DNA of 64,000 bases. Source: Pampus argenteus (taxonomy: Eukaryota > Chordata > Actinopteri > Scombriformes > Stromateidae). The position numbers were made by a program, and so were the translations under genes. Numbering within the stretch: position 1 is the first letter of the stretch; the number at the start of each line of letters is the position of its first letter. The stretch lies in contig CM072860.1 in the NCBI GenBank assembly GCA_036937835.1, positions 6,403,001-6,467,000 on the forward strand, written 5' to 3'. Below, in pieces: positions 45,327-58,240 of this stretch. The notes beneath the pieces are model-generated. The model did no database searches, was not told the DNA's origin, and saw nothing but the letters and a program-made list of their open reading frames with translations.

Positions 45327-47817
45327 ACCATCCCTAAAGCTCTTTGATTGGAGGAACAAAAAAGCCTCCAGTGAGCAGACTGATGACTGATTATGCATGA
45401 CAATAACATTTCAAAAGCATCAAGCCTCCTAAATATGACAAAGCGAAGCGCTGGGTGTGGGCTGCTGCAATACCCAAACTACTTTGAACTTCAACTGAGT
45501 GCTGCAAAACTACAAAATGGAATACATCATAGATGCTTTAACTATTGATGTTCTCCAGTCACTGGTCCATTGTGTACCCTCATCATCCATCAAAAGTTCC
45601 TACCTGTCTCTTCTCTTTCTCCTTACACCTGTATTCTTTACAAATGAGCTCCCAGGATGCAGCCTGTCTATCCAACCAATATCAGCAGTTTCACATTATT
45701 CTTCACAATCGAGCTAAAGTGTTAGTTCGGATAAAAAAAAAAGCTTTACATCTGAGAGCAGCGGTAAAATCGATAACCGGGATGAATATAAATGCAGATC
45801 ATGATTTTTGCTTCACAAATGAAGGCAAACAAAGGGCGTTTGGCTGTAGCTCGACCTCAGATAGCAAAATTTTCACAGTATTTGCCAATCAGAATTTCAG
45901 ATTAGAAATTTGCACATCCACCTGAGAGATATACATATGCATACTGACATACAGCCACATAAATCTCACATATGGGTAAAAGTTAATGTTATTAAAAAAA
46001 ACTATATAATAATTACTACAAAATAGAGCATGGTTTGCAAATCAACTTATCAAAACCACTAGCTAATAGATTGTTTTTGAGTGTATAAAGTATCTACTTG
46101 TCTGTATGTGTGTACATTTTATCTCTATGGCCTCTATGTCAGTGTTTGTATCTGACAAAGCTGACCAGTTTGGCATTTTTAGGCCACAGCAGAGAGTGTC
46201 ATGTTTTGTTTTTGTTTGTTTTTTTCCTGAATGACTTGTGCCCCCAGCCAGCAAATGTCTCTGGACAACAAACCATTGTAAGCTACAGTATGTCACCACC
46301 AGCTAAGCAGCTGGGCGTGGCCTCACCCCATTGACATATCACGGCTTTGATGGAGCAACCTAACCTATGTCCCTGTGTCCTACACCACTTGGCACAGACC
46401 GCTCATTAGCGGGTCCAAGGGTCCGCACCTGCCATCTGTCTCAAGGCTAAGGTTCAGAGGGGCCCCCACTGTGCCCCGTTGCACCATCCGTGGCCCCGCC
46501 AGTTGAGAGGAGCAGAAGGTGACATTCCAACTTTCGTTTTCCAACGCTCTCGCTCAACTCAAAACTCTAGTCGACTCCAGGTTGGGTTTATTCTGAGAAA
46601 GCCTGGATCCAAGTAAGCACCAACACTCTGCCAACACTGACTATAAGAAGAGGTGGAGAGTGTTTGTTGTGTTTGTTTACAATGTAAAGAAGGAGCAGGG
46701 GAGAGTGCGCCTGTCTGAGAGTTTCAAATCTGTAGCACCTGGCTTTGAAAGGCTGCACTCGCTCCCTGTGCACATTTACTTGTACCCAGTGTTTGCATAG
46801 GGAGATGAGCACGGGCAGAAAGATGTTCAGAATAAACTTTTGGTTTCTCCTCTGCTTTTCCACACACTTACCAGGGGGCATTGAAACTTGATAGAGATGT
46901 GCGATCCTAGCTCAACAACCAATGCTCACTCCTCTCCTCCAGAAGTCACAGAGAAAGACTGAAGAGCGGTACAGAAAGAGGAGGAAGATGGATCAAGAGC
47001 AGTGGGGGGAGTAAAGAGATGGGAGACGGCGCTGCAACTCTCCTGTCAGCACCTGAAGCCTGACGAGTGCAGACACTCATCTCATGTGTCACCCAGCCTG
47101 AAATTAGGATGGGCTTTGACGGTCATAAATCACAGGTGGAGCCATAGCAACTGTTGCAGCTATAAATGAATTTCACCATTTAATCACTTTTAATCTCTCT
47201 TCTCAGCGAGTACATCTTTTCTCAACCGGTCTTAAACGGGAAATAGATTTATTTTTTTTTTTATCAGGGAATATAAGTAATGTCCTGTTAAAGCATTTTC
47301 TTTACCTCGCTCCATTAAATGTGACAGAGTTATCCATTTGTTTCCAATCACACTAATGAAAGATTTGATGAGAAAGCTACTGTAAAGGAAAGGTAGGGAG
47401 AAGAACAATCTGTCCTTATAAAAAGTCTTTTTTTTTCTTTTTGCTTTGCTGGCATGTGCAATAAAGACAGTACAATATTTCCTGCTAAATCATAGCTGCA
47501 CTATCAGCAATATAGAATGGATTAAACAGTTTACCATAAACTTTAACACATTGATTATGGAGCAGAATTGCTGTATAGATTTCCCAGCAGAATCAAACTT
47601 TATATACCATTAGCTGTATAGGTATCAATAACTGCTACAACGTTCATTCAACAGAGAGTGAATCGTAGGATTTTTTTTTTTTTAACAATTACACATCTTA
47701 ACATGATGTCGTAATCTTTTCTCCGCGCTATAAAGCACATCGTTTACTGCACTGCACAACGTGTGACGTACAGTATGTCCTCACTCGTGTTGCTGCAATC
47801 ATATTTCCTAACATGAA

Positions 47818-47831
47818 CCACTAGGGGCCAG
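47818..47831 (+). promoter_or_regulatory. CTCF-type motif, one mismatch
   Basis: CCACTAGGGGCCAG on the plus strand differs from the core consensus at one position. It lies in unique sequence between caap1 and the ABCA-type gene. Confidence 0.3.
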
Positions 47832-49225
47832 TAAGAGAACATCTGATCCGATTTGTACACACAGATTCAACAATGTTGTGTACCCTGACACTGCTCACAG
47901 TTGGACAGCTCACCTAAAAAAAACAACAACCACACCACACCGGGCTATTTTCAAAATGATTCTCTGAAATAAACAAAAGCACACACAGCAAGAAATGTTC
48001 TGCTGGTGTGTAAATACGTAGAAATTATTGTCCAATTCTGCTTATTAATCTTATAACAGAAAATGATGGTGTCCACATATCGCATATCATATTTATGACA
48101 CACTCTACTGGAGCCTAAATTCTTTCTTTCAGGTACTCTATCCAGGCCGACATCGAGATGTGATCATATGAGGGGGGGGGAAACAGCATCGAGGATGCAG
48201 TACAGAAAGGAAGAAATGAAACATGGCATTAATGTTATGATGCAAATGACTCCACCTTTGATGCCTCTCTGGTGAGAACAAGCTCGCTCTTTCTTTGTCT
48301 TTCTCTCGCTCTCTGTCCCTTGCTTTCTCTCTCTGGTGACAAACTCCAGCCTAAGTCTTATATGTGAAGTTTCTATAGCAACCCTGTTGCCAGCATGAAC
48401 TCATCAGTTAATTTCCCCATAGGCTGTCTGAGAGAGAGGGAGAGAGAGAAAAACAAAAAAGACTTTGGGCATCAGGTTGACTTTGCGGGGGTGAGGTCTG
48501 CTTCCCCAGCTAGCTCCTCTTCGACTCAACGTTTAAAATCTATTAAACGACTGCCGAATTGTAACCAATCATCGCGTGAGAAAACGGCGTTTGATCGATT
48601 TAATGACCTCAAAGAGACACAGAGGATAGAAAAAAAGCATTATCTGAATGAGAACAGTAGGGTTTTTTACGTTTAAAGATTACATCAGAAAGAGCAATGA
48701 CAGCACTCACAACTGGAAAATGTGTGTTTGAATAGGTCACTGTACGTGCCTCAAGCCAGAAATGTCACATCCGTCACCTCTTATTCAGGCAGTGCATGGA
48801 CGGGGCGCAGTAAACAGTCAACAGGAATAACCGGGAGTTTCAATGCAGGGGACAGGGCACAACCTGCCTTGTTAATGTCTCCCTGACAGCAGGAGACGCC
48901 TAATGTGGGTGGAACACACACAGGCTCGGCATTGATGGGCGTTCGAGGGGGCCGCTCACACGGCTGGAATCCGGCAGCTTTGAGGCTTTGACTGCGGCTC
49001 TGTCGAGGTCTTTGGAAATGTCAGTCATGTGCCCATGAACTCACATGCTGTGGACCTTTAGTTTTTACAATTTTCTCCGCTCTGCAAAACATCTACCATT
49101 ACCTAAATGGGCCATTTTTCCATGTTCTCCTACTTTAAATCCTAAAAAAAAGTTGAGAATCTTGAAAACTAGCCACACTGACAAATATATATACTCCTCA
49201 TACCAATGTCATTTTAATAATGTAA

Positions 49226-49235
49226 CTGTCAATCA
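49226..49235 (-). promoter_or_regulatory. PBX-PREP/MEIS consensus decamer, site 3
   Basis: TGATTGACAG on the minus strand, in otherwise unique AT-rich sequence. Confidence 0.4.
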
Positions 49236-50348
49236 GAGATCAAAGATGTCTCCTCCTCTACTGAAGGTTTTTTTCCTTATGCATGTGTGTTGCAAACTAT
49301 TTGTAATATCACAAAATCATGCTCATGACTTAAACTTTCCCCCTTCAGCAGAAGCATTTGATAACAGTCTTTTGGTGTCAAGCACATGCATCATTATATA
49401 TTTCTTCTAATTAATACAAAATTACATAGCTCATTCAAGCAAATCTCTTACATAATTATTAGATAATTATTAGGAAGCATCTCCGAACTACACACGTTTG
49501 GTTCAATACATCCGAATCCGAAATGCAGCCAATATTTGTTGTGTTATTGATTCTGTCCTCCTTTTTTTTTCATGAGAGTTTTCATCAGGTTTCCTTGACA
49601 TAGAGAAACATTCATTTGGCTGCGTGTAATCGCTGAAGCATCCATTGGTTTTCTCACATACATCCTAAAGTAATATGATTTATCACAGCTCAATCAATTT
49701 TCATCTACTGTCTGTAAACATTTTAAAAACATCAGTCTGCCACTTGTCATAACAGATATTTCCTAATAAGTTCAGGTGCAGCAGCCAGACACTCGCATAG
49801 ACATTTGATTTGCAGTTCTAATAAACAGCAAAGCTAAATGTTTGTGCAAAAAAGAGGTGCAGCTATGTTATTACCGCTCGGCATGCTGAAAACTGTAAAT
49901 ACAAGCATCTAATATTGCGAAATGATAAATTTTAATACTGGAGGTGTAACCGGGAACGTGGTCGGTGCTGCAGCTGTGAAGTGGCTACGTTTGCCATTTA
50001 GCTTCATGACTGTTCTCCTGTTGAAAGTCTGCTTTTATTTCTAGGTTTGTGCCTCCACATTTCAGAAAGTGGTCTCTGTTGCTTAGGAAAAGGCCTAATA
50101 TAATCATATTGAGCCATGACAGTACTTCAAATCAAGCTATATATATATAAATTTTTCCATAAAAATCCAAACAATTTCATCAGGAGCTCCGCTCGGATTG
50201 GCTCGGTCATGGCAGGTGAAAGCTTTGACACTGTCACTGGCGGATCATGATATAAACAGCATCGCTGTGCTTCTGCCTGTGTGGCCCTGACACCGTCGTC
50301 TCTATCTCTTCGATTGTGGATGGACCTGCCACTCAGCGCGTCCGCCAC

Positions 50349-50358
50349 CTGTCAATCA
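50349..50358 (-). promoter_or_regulatory. PBX-PREP/MEIS consensus decamer, site 4, overlapping an E-box
   Basis: TGATTGACAG on the minus strand, sharing bases with a CACCTG E-box (50346-50351) inside a GC-richer block with other motif-like words (a CATATG E-box at about 50403). The best-looking enhancer context of the five sites. Confidence 0.45.
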
Positions 50359-50419
50359 CACGTTCCACCGACACATTAATGACCCTCATTATGTGGCGCG
50401 GCCATATGGCACGGTGCTC

Positions 50420-50454
50420 TGTGTGTGTGTGTGTCTGTGTGTGTGTGTGTGTGT
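50420..50454. repeat. (TG)n microsatellite, one interruption
   Basis: TG repeats broken by one TCTG. Confidence 0.95.
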
Positions 50455-51373
50455 ATGAGCACGTGCGTATGCCTGCGCCACCGCGCCCGCTCCGCCTTCC
50501 TGAAAGCAGATTGCACTCGAGATGAGGCCAAGCTCTTGGTCACCTCCCTTAGAACCTCATTGCCGTGGTTACTCTGACAGAGGAAATATGGCTGCAGAGC
50601 TGGGGGGGCAACGGTAATGGACTCTTTGCATCTGCTTCTGAATGTCATCCCAGATGTCCCCCTTCTGTCCGGCAAGAGCAGGCGAATGAGCAACGGGCAA
50701 AGCCGAAAATAATCTCCACGTGAGGCCGCTGACGGGTGACGGCAAAGTTACGATTCACACTGAACTGCTCGCCCTTTAAAAATGAAAAGTGTCCATCTTT
50801 GTGACAATCGTTTCTGTCCAGAATGTGGTTCCTGAGGGTTCTGCGTGCAGAATATATACGCCCGCTGAAAACTGCAAAAATGTAGCCGCCAACAATAACA
50901 CTATAACTAAAGACGAGACGAAACTAAACTATTTCGATTCAGAGGTTTGTCAACAACAGAGTTCACTTTCTGTAGTTTATCTCTCTGTGGTAGAACTAAT
51001 CTTAAGATTTGTAGTGTTCATGTCTTTGTCAAAGCCACTGGAAAACCCAAATCTAACAATGTGATGTAGAGAAAGCAATCACACTAGGCAGCGCTGATCA
51101 AATATTACTGCATCACTTATTTCTTGCCTCAAATGTTTTCAGAAACATATTTTAGTGTACTGGTTAGCTATAAAATGAGAAAGTTCGTGACCCAGACGAG
51201 CCGAGCCAAGCACCGCCCGACTGGCAGATGAAAAAACGTGATCTTTCACGCCTACGCAGTCTCGAGAAATGCTATGTCTAAACAGCAAAATGGGCTGGGT
51301 TTGTTTTGGGTTTTTTTAAACTAGGTTTTCTAAAACTTATGAACTTATGTCTATATTGTATCTAGAAATATTC

Positions 51374-51556
51374 TTGTTTCACAGTTCTTCAAGTCTGTGT
51401 TAAAACAACAGTCAAGTGCTCATATAAACACTCACTGTAATCATTCCTCCTGTTCATATCGGCTATTGAAAAGATCCCATTCAAATATGCTTTCAATGTA
51501 AGTGATGGGGGCCAAAATCCAAATTATGTCCATAAAAATGCAGTTTATCCGAAGCC
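51374..51556 (+). repeat. Dispersed fish repeat (GGTTCACAG...TTAAAACAAC family), copy 2
   Basis: This copy runs TTTCACAGTTCTTCAAGTCT, TTAAAACAACAGTCAAGTGC, ACTGTAATCATTCCTCCTGT, AAGATCCCATTCAAATATGC, GGGGCCAAAATCCA. I recognise it as a widespread teleost repeat. It is longer and better kept than the copy at 18943. Confidence 0.7.
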
Positions 51557-53656
51557 GAGTGTATACGAGCTTTAGGAAGCGTGCTGGAAAATGATTTCCA
51601 TGTATTGTTTTGCTTTCAGTTGTATTTCCGGTTCATTTTGTAATCCCACTAAAGTAATGACTGGTCAGACTGATCTATACGGACTCACTTTGTGCTCTCT
51701 GGGGGACTGTGAGAGGTGCGTTCATGTATCTTCCTTTGTGTGTGTGTGTCTCCTCTTGTCCATCTAATTCTGGCAAACCGGATGTTTTTTTGTGGTGGTA
51801 AAAACCTGTAAACACACATATACACACATTTTTCATCACTAACGATGTGCAAAGCTTTTTTAACTGTCTATTTCTTTTTTTTTCTTTTTTTTTTGTGTGA
51901 GAAAAAGAAGCACTTGAAAATCTGAGCCGTCAGAGCTGCTCCAATTCCCTGATTAGGTATCTAGTCATTCACCGTGAGACTCATACTGCAAAATACACCT
52001 AAACTGAAAATGAATAGTGAAAATAAACATTTACACAGAGATACAGTCTGAGAGCATTTTGGATATTTAATTAGCGTTAATTGACACAGACTGGTTGAAC
52101 CACTTAACGAGTCAGGTCGCTGTTGACTTGCACGGACGTTGCATTTACTTTTAGCCCACCGTAGTATGAACATTACATCTTCCTCCAGCCCTCTCTCTCT
52201 CTCTTTAGTTGGTCTAATCCTCAGAGATGACTGCGTGCAGAGGAGCATCACCTCCTCCTCCTCCTCCTCTACTGTCAATGTATTCCAGTGATGCAGGACG
52301 CCAAGTGGGCTGCAGCACGTTAATCAAAAGCTGCTGGAAACGTAAACAACCAGCAGCAGGGATGCGACCAAACCGAGTTCTCCTTCCCCCCTCGGAGCTG
52401 AGGGACGCTGTAGATGGTTTTACCGGTGGTGAACCGTTGGTTTGATTAACAGTCTAACAGCTAGGTTAAGATAAAAACATGCAAATTACTCCAAAAAAAT
52501 AATGAATGAAGAATGAATTACCTGACTCTGAAAAGCAATCAATTACTGGTGATAATTTAAAAGCTATTTGTTGCTAATTACCTTTTTTTTATTATTATTA
52601 TGGTCCCCTACATTATATTTTCTTACATAATTAACTCATTCGCCGCTACTAAATGGTTTGTGATCTTTCTTTATGCACCTAATGTTTTATTCAAGCGTAC
52701 ATAGAGTATTATAACAATTTATACTGCGTACACCGTCGGATCAGCATACCAGAAGTAGACATTTTATCCACTTCTAGTCCAAGAAAACACTGTTACACGT
52801 CATAAACTAAAAGAAAAAGAAGTTTGTCACTCCAACTGATGCTGGGATTTAGGGTAAGATGCAAGTCACTCTGGAGTATTTCTAGTCAAGCGTCTTGTTT
52901 CAGATGCAGTGAGACAACTCGAGGGGGGGAAAGAGAAGAAGACATGCTGAATCCAAAAGTCCACACTCGCCCAGACTTGCTGACTCGCGGGCTTTGTCGA
53001 GGGGTTAGGGCAGCCGTTTGCCAAAATTAATCTAGTCTGCAAGGGCTCTCATGCGAATACTTGGCGTGGGCTCTGTGTGGAGAGAGTCTGCTCGCCTGTA
53101 GACTATACTAGCGAGATTCCTCACAGTCCACTGCTCTGCTGATATGATCAGAAAAGACGTCTTCGGAATAAAGGCTGGAACGGGGTCTTCGATGCTCGGT
53201 GATAATGGAAGGGAGCTAATAACATCCATCTGGTGCTGGTCTGGTTGAGTTGACAATCAGAATATTCAGAACGTTGCCAATAATTATATTCATAATGTTG
53301 CCTTTCTCAGCTTTGCGTTAACGATTTCTATTAGAAAAACTCTTAACCTTCACTGCGTATTTTAATGCGCGATGCGAATGCCACATAGGAAAGACAAATC
53401 CTTTAAAGACTTCTTTAAACTCTTGACCTTCATCAAGGCTAGGTTCGTCCCATTCAGTCTTTCTGAAGCAAACTCATGTCATCACAATGAGTTCTCAAGT
53501 AGCCAGACAGCACTCGGTCTACGCGTCCAAATTCAGCAACAGGACAACCGCTGCACAGGAAGCCCACAGAGCATAGAGCAGCACGCCAAAATGTGCTCTT
53601 TGACTAAAGCTGTTAAGCCCCTGCTGATCGATTGGCCTGGCCTTTTACTGGCACTG

Positions 53657-53682
53657 TACACACACGCACACACACACACACA
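53657..53682. repeat. (AC)n microsatellite
   Basis: AC repeats with one ACGC unit. Confidence 0.95.
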
Positions 53683-56186
53683 GTAGGACATTGTTCTCTC
53701 TTGCCCATACATGCATAAGGAGACAAAAGCATCTGTTTGTGTGTGTTGTACCAGTTAATCATATATTCAAGTTCCTTTGTCTCAGTAGGATTTCCTGACG
53801 ACGGTTGTGAGGTGTAAATGACAACAAAAACAGGTGCAACGATACTCGCGTACACTATTAAGGATGTTGGCGAACGCAAGTCACAGTTTTTCTCTCTCTG
53901 TCCCGCCGCTCGTTGGGAGGTATGAGAACCAGCGTGATGTGGGACCAGTGCATCGTCCAACTCCACACAGCTTGATTACTTCCTCTTTCCTGTTCGATAC
54001 AGAACACAAAAATGTGTTGGCATAGCGATGTCAATGCTGTGATTGTAAGCAAAAAGCAAAGCAAGCCACAGACTTTACCCTCAAAGATGATTCGGTAAAC
54101 ACGTCTCGTTCGGTCCGTCTGGTTTCTAACATGTTTCTACTTGAAAACAGAAAGTTAAAAAAAGGACATACAGTAATATCGGGAGGGGAAAGTTAAAACA
54201 ACTAAACCATGGATGTGAAGAGAACGTTTTATCTCATGAAAGAACTGAATGTTCCCTAATCCAAAAATACATAAAACTGCTTATACAACATAATTTCTGC
54301 AGACAAACAACAACTCAAACGTCATAAGGAAATAAGGATTATTTGATGTGTTTGTCCAGCTGCCGGAGGACTTTGAAGGTCAAACATTTTTTATGCGTCC
54401 TTAATATTTTCCCCCCGATGCAGCATAGAAGTATAGTGATGGTAAACATATGTATCTCTTTTTCTATTTTAGCCGACTGCGCTTATCTCTGAGAGTGCAG
54501 CGTGCTGATACTGTTAGTTTCCGAGCTATGGCACCCCCATTCAGATGTGACTTTAAACAGCCTTCTCTCTTGCCTGCTTTGTATTCCGATGACGGTAAGG
54601 TCAAACCTCATTTGATTTAAGCGAGGACAAAATATATTGAGGAAAGAAAAAAAATATCCCCCCCTGCGTGTGGAAAAGTTGGGGCTCGCGTTGCCACAGG
54701 CCCCTTAGCAACAGGCTGCCACCTTGATGTTTCATGAGGAGACTTGTGACCAAAGGGATGGCAAGGTGGCTCTTCAAGTGCGGCCCTGAATCGCTCCATC
54801 AAAATAAAAGGCCGGGTGAATCATCCTGTGCTCAATCAAGCTGCTGATCAGTATGCACCTGCAGGCAGATGTGTGTGGTGCATTAATAGGTTCTTTCCTG
54901 GCTTTCTTTTTTAACCCCGGAAACTCTGCAGCGCATTTCAATTCAACTGAAAATCAAGACTTTGTTTCTTGTACGAGCTGCATTTTCGAAAATTTTGACT
55001 TGGCTATAACCGTTGACACAGATCGCAACCCCAACTGGCCCGTTTGTCTTTCTGTTTATTAACTATATACGTTCACGTTTCCATAGTCACTTACCGTTTG
55101 ACAACAGTGGCATAGCTACAGATTCGAGCATCTGCTCATGCTCCCAAAACAAGCCTGGGCGTAGCTGCTGGGTCATAAAACCCTGTCAAAGTGAATAATG
55201 AGGTGGTCTCCGAGGCTGAGTGTGTGCCAGACCAGGTAGGTGACGTGCTGAGGGCAAAGCATGCTGGGAGCCGTGCGGTTCAGCCGACAGGCTCAGCAGC
55301 ACTTTGTCATCTGCCGAGTTGGCTTGTGTGTGCACTCTGAAGGGTTTGGGCTGTCAGCGGATCAGGGGAAAACCGAAACCCTTCATGATGTCAGATAAAC
55401 ATTGGGACTGGAGTCGCACGCTCGGCCACGAAACAGATTGGAAAACGCTGGGAGGCATAAGGAGGAGAGAGAACAGAAACAGCCGGGCATGAGAGTGTCT
55501 GGGCCATGAACTCTCCTTCAGTTTTCTTTTCCCTTCTCTTACACTCCCCTTCCCCTCCTACAACAACCTTGTTGGCGAACTGAGGCTCTTCACCAACTCA
55601 TTAGACACTGAGGTTTTGAAGTAGCAGGAGACAGTGAGAGCCTGCTTGTTATTTCGCTTTTTTTATTGTCAACGAGATCACTGGTGCCCTTTCAAGTGAG
55701 TGCATCACTTTCCAAGACAAGATTACATACAAAGTCACGACCACAGTTGAGACTTCAAGGCACCCTTTAATAGACAAGACAACACGATGAAACAAAACCC
55801 AACTAGATGCGATAAAGGGATGGAAAAACAGGGACAAGGTGAGGCTGTCAGAAGACGGTTCTGAGTACATATTTGCACAAACCAAACACACAAACCTGCC
55901 TGATTGGAATGATATCAGAGAATCTTCTTATAAAACACAGATAAAGTCCAGACTTATTCCAGTCCTTTATCACATAAAATGTCCAACATGCATTTCTGAT
56001 GTCACAGGGACTGGGATCAGATTTGTTTGCCCAACTTTTTATTTTATTACATACCTTAATTAATTTTCATTTAATTTTTGTCTTTATTATTATTATTATT
56101 TGTTTTGTTTGCATTCCATTATTGAATTTGTAAGTCTGTCAGTATTTGTTTTGTTCTGCGTCTCTCCTCGCCTCACCTTGTATGTC

Positions 56187-56196
56187 CTGTCAATCA
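56187..56196 (-). promoter_or_regulatory. PBX-PREP/MEIS consensus decamer, site 5
   Basis: TGATTGACAG on the minus strand. The surroundings (about 55.9-56.23 kb, T-rich and ending in ACTAAATAAATAAA) look like a retroelement tail, so this copy may have come with a repeat. Confidence 0.3.
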
Positions 56197-57222
56197 CTTA
56201 TTTTGCACTAAAAAAGGGAAACTAAATAAATAAATGATGAGCCCATGTGAGCTTGAGCTCTGGTTGACTTGTGGCAGTGAAGACTTGAACAAACATTTTT
56301 AAATAAATCATGCTGACTATCTATTGAAACTGAATCTGTCATATATATATATTCAACTTCTCATCAGGTTTGTCCTCAAACTGTCTGTGAATGAGTCATT
56401 TTACACTGATTTAATTGTCCACACCTCTCTCAGTAGAAGCGTAATAATCAAATTCCCCCCCAAAAAAAATTGCAATTGCAATTTTTAAATAAGCTGAATC
56501 CTAAACGAGACATGATGAAATGAATATTGGGAAGGAAAAGTGATTTACCGCCAATCGCAAAGGTGACTTAAAGAAAGTTAAATTATTAAAACGGCCATAA
56601 TCAGTCAGTGCATCAGACAGTTCATGCCCACCCACCACCTTCAACAAAAGACAAGCAAGCGTGGGCGGCCGGACAGGAAAAGAATCGCTGGAAGGTGCCG
56701 AGAAAGACTTCGCAGTGGTGTTGCAGCACTTATCACTGCTGGAGATCCTAAATTAACACCAATCAAAAGGGAATCGAGACCCACACACACACACCTCAAC
56801 CCTCATCATGTCTCAGCATGAAGCCCCAGAGACGTAGGTGGCTGTTAAAAAAAAAGGCATCTGGTGTAACCTAAATAGCCCTGGAACTAAAATGCATCAA
56901 TACTTCACAGCAAGTTCAGACGCAGTTAAAGATTAGAGACGTGATTGAATGGGACCCTGTCACAGGACACTCATCACAACCCCCCTGGTTCCCCAACACC
57001 AGCTCCCACAGGGGTCAGTCAGTCACACACTCGACAGTAAAAAGCTCGGAAATTGCTCAAAATAGAAATCCAATGCCGCACTGCATACAAACGACTGAAA
57101 AGTCAAGTCGGTGTGAGCTTTGTTTTGCTGCTATCAGTCGAGTAGGACATTTAAGGATGGTCGGTCCTACAGTATCTTGAGCATCGCTTTTCCACGATAT
57201 TTGACACAAGTTAAACATGGGG

Positions 57223-57223
<1 letters not shown>

Positions 57224-57270
<47 letters not shown>

Positions 57271-57274
57271 ACAC
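57224..57274. repeat. (CA)n microsatellite, longest in the window
   Basis: About 51 bp of CA with one CATA unit. It generates long open frames on both strands that are not genes. Confidence 0.95.
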
Positions 57275-58192
57275 TGGGGTCTGTTGCTGGGAGGAATTTA
57301 CTAGTTTGGCCAGAAAGATAAAATACATATTTCAGTCAAGTCGATGCAGCACTTCCTGTTGTCTTTTGTCTGCAAGAAGCTGCTGACACTCATTTCCACA
57401 GCAAAAAGACAGCATGTGCGCACACTCAACTTGTTCATTCATATATTGGGCCTCAGATATGCTACATGCCTGATTTCCAGTTTTGGTGATACAGAAAAAA
57501 TTAATCATAAAGTTAAAAAAAAACAACAACACATGTACACAAGATTAAATTTAGCGTATCTAAGACAATGTACTGTATATATACAAGCCTTTATCATAAA
57601 AACAATGAGCTTTGTACTCACACTGATGTTAGATTGCTGGAAATAAATAAATGAGACAAAAATGATCATAGACGTGCATTAAATATTTCTGTTTCGAGCG
57701 ACTGCATGCACATTATTCATGAGATCCGATGATCAGTTAGCGGTTGCTATTTTTTATTTATTTTTTTTTTTTTACTACTCAGATGCTTCGTTGGCTCAGC
57801 ACTCGGTGAAAAGCAACATTTTAATGACTAGAGGCTTCTTTTTTTTCACAGTAGATATTATGACTTGTTACGGTAAGAAAAGCACAGATAATAATGTTAA
57901 CAATGTCTCTGTTCTATTTTAGTGCTTCAGTAAACCATGGCAGTGAGCCAGCATGCACAAACGCAGGATCCTCAAACCGAAGCAGCTACGTTAAATTCAT
58001 TTATTGTTTTATTTTATTGTCTAAAAGCGCAGGAATTATTTTCAGACTTTTCTTTTAGGGTAGCGAGTAAATGCATGATGCAGAATTATGTTTGGCCCAG
58101 ATTGAGGTCTGAAATTTGTAACACTGCAGGCAGGTAACGTAACAACTTAGGTTTTTGGGGTTTTTTTGTCTTCTTTATTGAGGTGTGGGTGT

Positions 58193-58194
<2 letters not shown>

Positions 58195-58239
<45 letters not shown>
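58195..58239. repeat. (GT)n microsatellite
   Basis: 45 bp of uninterrupted GT, again creating false open frames. Confidence 0.95.

Positions 58240-58240
<1 letters not shown>

Larger units (their letters stand above)
44831..51373. other. Intergenic, no gene recognised
   Basis: 44.85-45.05 kb probably contains the outer part of the Tc1-like element. GC-richer blocks lie at 46.33-46.52, 48.77-49.03 and 50.16-50.70 kb, the last two being reasonable enhancer candidates. PBX-type sites at 45317, 49226 and 50349. Confidence 0.45.

Noticed and set aside
45545..45925. 126-codon plus-strand open frame
   Set aside because: No domain, no conserved motif, no supporting splice or promoter signals.
46400..46425. 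Small hairpin GACCGCT-CATT-AGCGGGTC
   Set aside because: One bulged base and short arms. Expected by chance at this scale.
57057..57386. Open frames on both strands with Thr-His or Cys-Val runs
   Set aside because: Produced by the (CA)n microsatellite at 57224-57274. The same holds for frames over 58195-58239, 50420-50454 and 23829-23861.
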